Made by a program: the position numbers and the translations under genes
Notes under the pieces: model-generated
Told to the model about the DNA's origin: nothing
The model's database searches: none
Seen by the model: the letters and a program-made list of their open reading frames with translations, nothing else
Assembly (NCBI GenBank): GCA_947095585.1
Contig: OX352761.1
Span: 91,446,833-91,510,832, forward strand
Direction of reading: 5' to 3'
DNA from: Nephrocerus scutellatus
Taxonomy: Eukaryota > Arthropoda > Insecta > Diptera > Pipunculidae
Length of the DNA stretch: 64,000 bases
Shown: one piece after another, positions 55,216-64,000 of the stretch
How positions within the stretch are numbered: the first letter of the stretch is position 1
Layout: each line of letters begins with the position of its first letter

Positions 55216-56079
55216 TTAAGGTATAAACTTCTAAGGAATTTCGGGAACTAAAAAATATTTTAATGCTAAAATTTCACTTAGAAAATATTGATACACATGT
55301 GAGTGTGTGTATGTGTCAAAAGTGTTACGAGATTCTTTATTTTTTTATTCGACTGTGTTTTAGGTTTTTCTTCTGTTTTATGGAATTTTTCCATCTACAT
55401 AAGAATTTCATCAAAATGCTCGTGCAATACTTGTGGATGCGCATCATCTCTAGAAGATTCCGGCAAACATTCCAGTGGCCCTTCCGAATAAGAATCGAAG
55501 CTGTTGAACGACATTATGAAGCGGAAGGAACCGCTCAGGAATCTTTTCTTTCAAACAACTATAGGAAAAGTATTTCTCATTCTTCGTGTCATTCATAGAG
55601 CAAAAAACATTCCATGAATATGTTTAACATTCATTTTGGTTTACTTATATATACATAATACGAAGTTCGACCTGAATTGTCGCAAGGTGAGTATAGGTAA
55701 ATCCACAGGACCATCACTTCTGGTATTGCTTTTGGTTTCAATAAAGTCTGTGCTGTGGTGTCCTTTGTTATGTATAACAAATACTCACTATTAGTCGCCT
55801 GGTATCAGCTTGATGAGAACCTATAGGTTCGTTATTTCAGGCATTTCTAAATTATGCAAAAGTGAAACAGGCGCTGACACCTTCGCGTCACGTTGCTCAA
55901 GTAAATAAGATTAGAGGGGCAGATTTAAATGAAACCAGAGAATTTTTCTGATTAAAAAAGTTTTGCGTTGTAATCTTGTGTTAAAAAATTTAGAGCAGCT
56001 TAAGAGTTTTGCACGATCCACAGCCAAAGGAATTAAAATGTGAGTACTCACTTGTACATCAACAAAATATTTGTGCAGT
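55216..56079. other. Unassigned; small ORFs of unknown status
   Basis: Around 55430-55600 both strands are open: a plus frame (IKMLVQYLWMRIISRRFRQT) and a minus frame encoding 39 aa that starts MSFNSFDSYSEGPLECLPES. Neither has a motif, and at most one can be real. Confidence 0.25.
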
Positions 56080-56215
56080 TAATAATTTTTGAAACGTCCT
56101 ATAGGGCTGATATTTGTGAGCAGCTAGTCTCATGCGCCATTCCTAAGAATCTGCGTGACGCGTCTCGCACGTGTAAAACTTTTTTTGTTCAACTTCTTTG
56201 AGGTACTTTTTCACC
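56080..56215. mobile_element. Foldback arm fragment
   Basis: CGTCCTATAGGGCTGATATT, TGAGCAGCTAGTCTCATG and ACTTCTTTGAGGTACTTTTT followed by CACCAACCC parallel the arm of the foldback at 40440-40545, in degraded form. Confidence 0.5.
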
Positions 56216-56790
56216 AACCCTTAGATATAAAAATAAATTGGTATACAGAAAAACTAAGTTTTTTTCACATTTACAATAATTAATATACTTAGTTTTTCAT
56301 TTCGCAGTACATATAATTAATGAGTATTACATTTTAAATTGATTTTTAGAACATGGTTTGTGTTGTCGATATGAATCTTCTGCAGGTTAGGCAAGGTTAA
56401 CCTTAAGTAATGTTCCATATAACATAAGATAACACAAGACTTTTGTATGGGTTGTAGTTCAGATCCCGCCGTTGCCGTGTGACAGCGACCACAAAGCGAT
56501 ATTAATAATAGCTTCGTTTGCTGACGAATCGTTATATGCCCTCGCAAAACAAACCAGAAATTCCTAAATTAAATTGTAGGACTACCAACTGGAACAAGTT
56601 CGAAAAACGGGCCAAAAGATAATGCAAAGATCGTTTATCTTCCTCTGACTTCCTAACAACAGGAATATGATGAACGAAGAGTGCGATCTTTGCATTGAAA
56701 GACTGAATTTGGTAATTTTGGATCGCACTTTGAGACGGTGCACCTCGCTCTGCTTGTTCTGCTGAGTTAGTGAGCAAAGAATTAGGAAGA
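56216..56790. other. Unassigned
   Basis: Minus-strand frames at 56317-56547 and 56532-56798 are open but motif-free. Nothing recognised. Confidence 0.3.
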
Positions 56791-58337
56791 ACTCTCATGG
56801 AATGATCACATTACCCATATTGTTTAAAAAATATATGGATCAATTCGATGTTTGGTGATTGGAGCTCAGTTTTATCAGTACGAGTAAAGCTAAATTTAGT
56901 GAAATCCCTTATTGTTCCATAGATTGTGTATAATTGTTAGGTTTTGTAAACTCAGCACCAAACATTTATTTTACAAATTTTTTTACAAAAATAACTATAT
57001 ATCCAATATTTCTTTCAAGTTTTTATTTTATCTATTCTTTTCATATTCTTATTAATTATTTTAATTTTTTTCTGTTATGTACTCAAAAATATATGGTATG
57101 TTTTTTTATGTTTTGCTTTTCATATTATACGCAATGAATGATGTAAAAGAGGAGAAAACGTATTCTCATTTGTATAGAAATATGCACATATATTGAATTG
57201 AAATAAAAAAAAATAAATATAAAAAAGACAATAATGAGCATATATATGGATCCAAGATTTGGGTGCTTAACAAAGAGCACTTATAATTCGATATTTTACT
57301 GGAAAAACTATGTGGGAATAATAGAATACAAAATGTATGCCTTTATCTAATAAACAATTTATTTTCAAGGACACACATACAAAGTTTGATTTAATGTTAT
57401 TTGGCTCTCCTCTGTTAAAATTTTTTTAAATTACTTCATGATAAGTGTTAAGCACATCGCCAATAAACCTTTTCCACGAGGTCTTATTTTTAATATCAAT
57501 GAGTTTAATTCCCTTAACGTCAAAAACACATGTACAAACAAACTGACAGACAAAGCTATCATTTTATTTCCTGTTGGCTTCCTTTTTTACTAATTTTAGA
57601 ATCTATGTTTATTAATTGGAGAGAATGTGAGTCTGAAGCCAGACAGGATATTGACATGGATGTGGATGGTTTGTGGTGTACAGTATAAGATTCAAGAACC
57701 GACAGTCGCACAAACGGAATAGATTGGCTATAAGTTCTAGAAAAATTGAACTATTAAAACTTTTGTTGAACTTGCCTTGTGGTGGCGGTAGTACAATCAT
57801 AAACTACAATCATACAATAATAATAATTCATGTTAGACTACGACTTCATCGAACAATGAAATGTGGATGACTGTACTTAATACCGACCCGAGGGGTCCGC
57901 TGTATCTTACTTAATCGTCTGGTTATTATAAGTCTGATACTTGGATCAACTCGGGAGATAAAAATAGGGTTTCCTGTTGAGATAAGAAATAAGGAGTATG
58001 CTTAATGGCGAAAGCTAGGCAAGCGCGGGGCTTAATCCCTAATCTTCACCGACCACGTGTACTTAATACCACTGACGAGGCTGACGACACAATAAACCGT
58101 ATATCTTGTGTTCTTTAAAATTGATTTATCATTGAATCAAAGTGGGGTCAATTTCATATCTAATGCTGTGATGTCCAATGTATATGTACATACATATACG
58201 GACGTGTCCACTTCATGACACATGAGTTCACAAATGGGAATAAGAACTTTGTTCACTCCACTCTACAATTCCAATACAACACTACTCTTCCCCTCTATTT
58301 CCTCCTTTTGTATTGTACGCCATCATCAATCACAACG
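56791..58337 (+). repeat. Direct duplication, copy 1
   Basis: Matches 59763-61446 with only a handful of differences per 300 bases (compare 57361-57660 with 60661-60960). It has a 173-bp extra segment at 57885-58057 and lacks the 325-bp segment seen in copy 2. A short piece near 57245 (GGATCCAAGATTTGGGTGCT) derives from an RTE-like element. The mirrored small frames at 57612-57870 recur in copy 2 but overlap on both strands and look non-coding. Confidence 0.9.
57872..58070. mobile_element. 173-bp insertion flanked by 13-bp direct repeats
   Basis: TGTACTTAATACC occurs at 57872-57884 and 58058-58070; copy 2 has it once (near 61175). The inserted segment starts GACCCGAGGGGTCCGCTG and ends CTTCACCGACCACG. 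There is no A-tail and no terminal inverted repeat. The family is not recognised. Confidence 0.7.
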
Positions 58338-59357
58338 ACTATGTAGGTTGACCATGACCAATGTTATAAGCCAAGTAAAAAAATCCGGATCACTATTAAG
58401 CCCATTCAACATCTATAACGGGCTCCGACAAGCGGATGGACTGTCCTGCGTCCTCTTCAACCTGGCATTGGAGAAAGTGATCCGAGACTCTGACGTAATG
58501 GCGAGGGAAACAATCCTCTATAAGTCCATTCAGATACTGGCTTACGCAGACGATATTGACATCGTTGGTAGAAACCAAAGAGCTGTACAAGAAGCTTTCA
58601 TCCAGATCGAGCAGGCGGCACAAAATGTGGGTCTGCAAATGACAGCAAAACAAAGTACATGGTGGCCACGCTTGCGAGTAGAAGAAGATCCAATATTGGT
58701 CCCTCAATTTAAATAGTGGAGCGCGAATTTGAAATAGTGCAATCCTTTAACTATCTCGGGCTAATTGAAGCAGCCGATAAAAACATGGAACCAGAAATAC
58801 GCGCACGGTTGCTTTAAGCCAACAAAGCCTACTATAGTCTGTCAACACTCTTCAAATCCAGGAACTTAACCATAACATCCAAGCTGCTTATATATAAGAC
58901 AATGGTCATACCAGTACTTACATATGGATCCGAGACTTGGGTGCTTAGCAAAAAGCATTCTGACCTCTTAGCCGCGTTCGAGAGAAAAGTATTACGGAGA
59001 ATTGTTGGCCGCGTATGTGAGGAAGGACGATTCCGGGACTCTATGATGATGAGATCTACGAGCGTAACCACGGTGTCGACATCGTGAAGCAAATTAAGCT
59101 CGGTATGCTCCGGTGGGCAGGACACCTAGTTCGCATGAGCGAAGAGAATCCTACTCGGAAAGTCCTTTGCGGTATGATTTATGGAACATGACAGCGAGGC
59201 CGGCCAAGCCTACGCTGGAAAGATGGCGTGGACCGGGACGCCAAGAGTTTAGGGATGCCAAACTGGATGACATCGGCTCAAAATCGGGACCGGTGGGGAG
59301 ACTTTTTGCGGGAGGCCAAGACGGGACCCCGGCTGTAGAGGCCAATATGATGATGAT
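58338..59357 (+). mobile_element. RTE-like retrotransposon, 5'-truncated
   Basis: Begins inside the RT (NVISQVKKSGSLLSPFNIYN), then LSCVLFNLALEKVIRDSDV, LAYADDIDIVGRNQRAVQEA, SFNYLGLIEAADKNMEPEIR, VIPVLTYGSETWVLSKKH, LGMLRWAGHLVRMSEENPTR and a 3' end in GATGATGATTA near 59346-59357. Frame breaks occur near 58713 and 59085. It lies exactly between the two duplication copies. Confidence 0.85.
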
Positions 59358-59640
59358 TATACGGATCGAGCGAGCGTTACGAAACCTGGGTGTGCACCAA
59401 ATTCAGAGTAAAACATAGTAGCAACGTCAGCGAGCAGGACATCCACCATTAGTCCCTCAATAAAGATACTGGAACTCGAATTTGAAGAAGTGCAGTTTTT
59501 AAACTATCTTGGGCTGATTGTAGCAACCGGTAACAGCGTGAAATAAAGAACACGCACATGGTTCTTAAAGCCAAGTCAAGAATATTCAAATACAGGTATT
59601 TAATCATGATATCCGAGCTGTTGGGGTATATGTAAAACGA
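59358..59640 (+). mobile_element. Second RTE-like fragment
   Basis: Reads RIERALRNLGVHQIQSKT, then ILELEFEEVQFLNYLGLIVA, i.e. the same post-catalytic region again, so this is another copy, cut off at both sides. From 59640 to 59762 the sequence is AT-rich and unassigned. Confidence 0.7.
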
Positions 59641-59762
59641 AGGCTCTCACTATACATAACGACCTTATCGAAACTTTATAATTTTTGAACGTAGTTCTGG
59701 ATAATAAAAGAATAGACCAAATTGAAGTTTTTAAAAAAATCCAAGCATTTTCATTAACAGAA

Positions 59763-61446
59763 TACTCTCATGGAATGATCACATTACCCACATTGTTTAA
59801 AAAATGGAGGTGTGGGCACAACACGACTTTCTTTTACGGACGGGTCCAGAATCTTCAGTAAATGTATATTAAATTTTTTTTTCCATTTATTTTTTATTTT
59901 TATTTTTTTTTTTGCATTTTCTCATAGTAGGTAGTTTACTACTACGACTACCACTTCCGTTTGGCCGATTTCCGCCAAAATCAACTGGGCCCTACCAATT
60001 TATGTAAAAAGCTTAAATGTGAATTTTCGTCTCAATCAATTCAGTAATGGGTAAATCTGCAAAAATCCCGAGTTCGAAAATTTTCATGATTACTATACTT
60101 ACTTTTACTACTAGTAAAAGAAAGTAAAATGTATGGATCAATTCGATGTTTGGTGATTGGAGCTCAGTTTTATCAGTACGAGTAAAGCTAAATTTAGTGA
60201 AATTCCTTATTCTTCCATAGATTGGGTATAATTTAATTAATTTTTTTGTAAACTCAGCACCAAACATTTATTTTACAAATTTTTTATACAAAAATAACTA
60301 ATATCCAATATTCCTTTTAAGTTTTTATTTTATCTATTCTTTTCATATTCTTATTAATTATTTTAATTTTTTTCTGTTATGTACTCAAAAATATATGGTA
60401 TGTTTTTTTATGTTTTGCTTTTCATATTATACGCAATGAATGATGCAAAACAAGAGAAAACGTATTCTCATTTGTATAGAAATATGCATTTATATTGAAT
60501 TGTAATAAAAAAATATATAAAAAAAGACAATAATGGGCATATATATGTATCCAAGATTTGGGTGCTTAACAAAGAGCACTTAACCATAATTCGATATATT
60601 ACTGGAAAAACTATGTGGGCATAATAGAATACAAAATGTATGCCTTTATCTAATAAACAATTTATTTTCAAGGACACACATACAAAGTTTGATTTAATGT
60701 TATTTGGCTCTCCTCTGTTAAATTTTTTTTAAATTACTTCATGATAAGTGCTAAGCACATCACCAATAAACCTTTTCCACGAGGTCTTATTTTTAATATC
60801 AATGAGTTTAATTCTCTTAACGTCAAAAACACATGTACAAACAAACTGACAGACAAAGCTATCATTTTATTTCCTGTTGGCTTCCTTTTTTACTAATTTT
60901 AGAATCTATGTTTATTAATTGGAGAGAATGTGAGTCTGAAGCCAGACAGGAAATTGACATGGATGTGGATGGTTTGTGGTGTACAGTATAAGATTCAAGA
61001 ACCGACAGTCGCACAAACAGAATAGATTGGCTATAAGTTCTAGAAAAATTGAACTATTAAAACTTTTGTTGAACTTGCCTTGCGGTGGCGGTAGGACAAT
61101 CATAAACTACAATCATACAATAATAATAATTCATGTTAGACTACGACTTCATCGAACAATGAAATGTGGATGACTGTACTTAATACCACTGACGAGGCTG
61201 ACGACACAATAAACCGTATATCTTGGGTTCTTTAAAATTGATTTATCATTGAATCAAAGTGGGGTCAATTTCATATCTAATGCTGTGATGTCCAATTTAT
61301 ATGTACATACATATACGGACGTGTCCACTTCATGACACATGAGTTCACAAATGGGAATAAGAACTTTGTTCACTCCACTCTACTATTCCACTACAACACT
61401 ACTCTTCCCCTCTATTTCCTCCTTTTGTGTTGTACGCCATCATCAA
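59763..61446 (+). repeat. Direct duplication, copy 2
   Basis: Second copy of 56791-58337, offset about 3.0-3.3 kb. It contains an extra segment at 59807-60133 and lacks the 173-bp insertion of copy 1. Both copies stop at the shared CGCCATCATCAAT. Confidence 0.9.
59807..60133. mobile_element. 325-bp insertion in copy 2 of the duplication
   Basis: Begins GGAGGTGTGGGCACAACACG and CCAGAATCTTCAGTAAATGT, matching 28613-28700 and the short piece at 15962, and ends before GTATGGATCAATTCGATG. AAAAT flanks both sides, a possible target duplication. No ORF. Confidence 0.65.
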
Positions 61447-62612
61447 TAAGATCAATAAATCTGCCGCAAAGTCCAGCGTACATTAGATAGTACGTCCACC
61501 TATATTGTGAACGGTAGATAGGTGGTTTCCCGGTGCTTCTGGCTTTTTAGGTGGTTTTCTTCGTTGACAAATCTTCGCTTCTGATGCTAACACCGTTTTC
61601 TTTGTCGCAAAGTCAGCTTGTATGAACATTTTTCTTGGCAAGTTTAAATTTTTTAATTGTTAAGATTGTTTTTGTATTTTATGAATACACAATTTCCTAG
61701 TCCGTAACAACATTACCGGACTCTATTATCGGAAATTGCTTGGTAATCGTTTTACCAAACTCGAGAGATTATTCCGGAGGGGTTCATTGCAATTCGTGTT
61801 CATTTTTCGTTTTTAATTTGGTCATCTTCACATCTTCTTATACGTGCCCTACATACATGTACTTGCACTGTTTGTGTTTCCTGTGTATGCTCCGAACTTT
61901 GTCAGACACTTGGGCTTCTGTTTCCGAAGAGCAACACAAAGTAGCGAACGTTATTATCCAAACCATTTCAGAAAGAAAGATAATGTAATTAAGGAGTAAG
62001 ATAAAGTTTCTAACCTAACCCAGTAGATGATCGATAGTTACTTATCGGTGGTTATTACTCCATCCAATTTATGTCTTCATTGTGACTGACATTATTACCC
62101 GTTTTAATAACTTTTCAAATATAAATTTTTATAAACAGTTTATTGAGTTTATTGGCTTACTATGCGTTCACGTTGTTTGTATTTTTTATGAATTTTTCAT
62201 AACAAGAGAAATATAAATTTCAAAATAATGGTTAACACAAAATTAACCATAAATGAACGAATAAAATACAGTATTTCAAAAAAAATTTCTGATCTAAAAA
62301 ATAATATACTTTGCAACTATCCAAATTTAATCGTGTGATACTATACAACTTATATGCACCGTTATGCACCGAGTGGTTCTTACGAGATAATTACTGTAAA
62401 TAGACACTGAAGTAACTTTCTGTATTTGTTTGTTATACTGTTAGCATTTATTAATTAATTGATTAATTTATTGATAAATAAACATTTTCAAGAATATATC
62501 AAATAAAATAGGTTGATTGATCTTTAGCGTTAATGGAAAAGCTTTTATTTACTTATCAACTATTGTTTGGGAGTACTTTAATCTCCTAAATTTCACGTGT
62601 GTTATTAACATA
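61447..62612. other. AT-rich region, nothing recognised
   Basis: A plus frame at 61740-61988 is open without motif. No repeats were paired here. Confidence 0.3.
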
Positions 62613-63115
62613 TTCTTACGAAATTTAGGTTTTCGATTATGTAAAGGATTTTGCAGATAAAACGCAACACAAAATTAATAATTTACAAATAATAACTTTA
62701 ATAAAAAACAGTAAAAATAACTCAAGTTGACAGTTTATATTGGTGGCAACTTTATATGTACACAAAAATACTTATTACAAGAACACTTGTATTTCACTAT
62801 AATTCTCTTAGGTGGTAGCAGTATAACTTTACAAGAACTTTTACAACATGACTGGTTGAATTCTAAACAATGGATGAATCCTCTGCAGCGAACTCCACCT
62901 TTTGAGCTCATTGAAAAGTTTCCAGAAACTTCCAATCTTCTAGGCAGAAATATGCAGAAAAGACCAGAAAATTGTGGCCTTATTCCCTTATTTACAACTA
63001 ACGATACTCATATGCATTGAGTCATCTTCTAAAAATAAACTACATGTACAATCATGTTCCTACACACAAACCGGTTCGACAACAGTTTTGACCAGTGCAT
63101 AATGATTAAAACTTG
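62613..63115 (-). mobile_element. LTR, minus orientation, diverged
   Basis: The reverse of the 3500-3998 LTR: TTACGAAATTTAGG, GGATTTTGCAGATAAAACGC, ACACAAAAATACTTATTACA, TTGAAAAGTTTCCAGAAACT and ATGCATTGAGTCATCTTCTA. The TATA region is degraded (CTCAAAAGG in place of TATAAAAGG). Solo or truncated. Confidence 0.65.
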
Positions 63116-64000
63116 CAGGCAGTTACATTTCAAATTTTAAATAATCTAATAAATCTTACACGGGCGTAGAAGAGAAATGGACACGCCTTAAGAATACTGT
63201 CATTAGTACTGCTGACTCCATCTTAGGCAGTAGTCGTAGATATCGAAACGACTGGTTCGATGACGAATGTAAGCTAGCGTCTGAACGTAAGAATGTTGCG
63301 TACCGAGCAATGCAACAATCGTATAGAACGCGGGCACGCGAAGTTGAATATAAAGAGCTAAGAAGATATGAAAAACAGTTCACCGGCAAAAGAAAGCAGC
63401 TTGGGAGAAGAATCTCGTCCGTGAACTGGAACAGTACAGATAGCAAGGACCGCACCAGTCGCGGAAGTTCTACCAAAAGGTCCGCGGTATGACGCAATAT
63501 ACACCGCGTTGCACATACTGCAAGGACAAAGAGGGTAATCTGATCGCCGATCTTAAAGGCATCTTAGAGCGATGGGAAGAGCACTTTCATGAGTTGCTAA
63601 ATGGCCAGCTATCTGAGGAATTGGAGGCTCCACCAATGACCGAAGATCATACTATGCTGCCGCGACCAAGCATAGTCGAAGTTAGCAGAGCGATAAATCG
63701 GCTCAAAAATAATAAGGCCCCAGGATCTGATTGGATTCCAGCGGAACTGATAAAAATAGGAGGCCCCACATTACACCAAGCAATTCATGAAATAACAGTG
63801 CAAGTATGGGAAGAAGAAGCTATGCCAGAAAACTGGCGAAGAGGCATCCTGTGCCCCATACATCACAAAATGCAGCAATTATCTCGGTATAACGTTGTTG
63901 AGTACCGCGTATAAGATTTTCTCCTCTATCCTTCAAGACAGGATAGCCCCATACGCTAAAGTCATCTTTGGTCCATACCAGTGTGGCTTCATCCCAGGCA
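63116..64000 (+). mobile_element. RTE-like retrotransposon, runs off the right edge
   Basis: Endonuclease-RT linker (WFDDECKLASERKNVAYRAM, RAREVEYKELRRYEKQF), then KDKEGNLIADLKGILERWEE, INRLKNNKAPGSDWIPAELI and ENWRRGILCPIHHK, the start of the RT. Frame breaks occur near 63480 and 63880. It is the best preserved copy of the family remnant at 8860-10000. Confidence 0.82.

Noticed and set aside
55263..55598. 111-aa plus-strand ORF with basic stretch
   Set aside because: The opposite strand is equally open, no domain is recognisable and no splice context supports it; left as unassigned.
57612..61173. Pair of conserved small ORFs (62 and 65 aa) in both duplication copies
   Set aside because: They overlap on opposite strands and are conserved only because the whole segment was duplicated recently.

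Overview
The window reads as nuclear DNA of a higher fly (Diptera, Brachycera). It is AT-rich, its introns are short (54-139 nt) with GT/AG ends, and its predicted proteins look like insect families. A fruit fly of the tephritid type is plausible because of the DD41D mariner-like transposon at 35.2-36.5 kb, but this is inference and the species cannot be fixed from the sequence. No bacterial operons, rRNA genes or CRISPR arrays are visible.

Three host genes can be read. (1) 4894-6110 (+): a five-exon omega-amidase/Nit2-type nitrilase, 289 aa, with the Glu-Lys-Cys catalytic set intact. (2) 7894-11498 (-): a five-exon gene for a 315-aa protein with an N-terminal fibronectin type III domain and C-terminal ankyrin repeats, the architecture of FANK1. 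Its 2.4-kb second intron is full of retrotransposon debris. (3) 19798-21006 (+): an intronless, secreted, short neprilysin-like (M13) protein without the zinc-binding HExxH motif. Nothing suggests that the three act in one pathway.

Most of the rest is transposable elements, often nested. 0-4.3 kb: transposase and jockey-like remnants, a 118-bp tandem array split by a tRNA-derived SINE, and an LTR. 6.4-7.9 kb: transposase and RTE-like scraps and an interspersed repeat. 11.6-17 kb: a jockey-like element split by a mariner that is itself split by an I-type non-LTR element, then a 120-bp-unit repeat element. 18.6-25 kb: C-rich 105-bp minisatellite blocks, a 129-bp MITE-like element and non-LTR debris. 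25.9-33 kb: more 120-bp-unit elements, two Helitrons and an LTR. 33-36.8 kb: a second complete SINE, a CR1/jockey-type remnant, an intact DD41D DNA transposon and an RTE 3' end. 36.9-43.4 kb: three 120-bp-unit elements, a 546-bp foldback, an RTE-like element and an LTR. 45.5-53.6 kb: a gypsy element broken open by two jockey-type elements, one with an intact 973-codon ORF. 53.8-54.4 kb: a Merlin-type transposase remnant. 56.8-61.4 kb: a recent direct duplication flanking RTE debris. 62.6-64 kb: an LTR and an RTE-like element that runs off the window.

The most unusual feature is a dispersed family of elements that share conserved ends and carry variable numbers of a roughly 120-bp unit, found in about ten places on both strands. 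The DD41D transposon and the 973-codon jockey-type element look recent enough to be possibly active.
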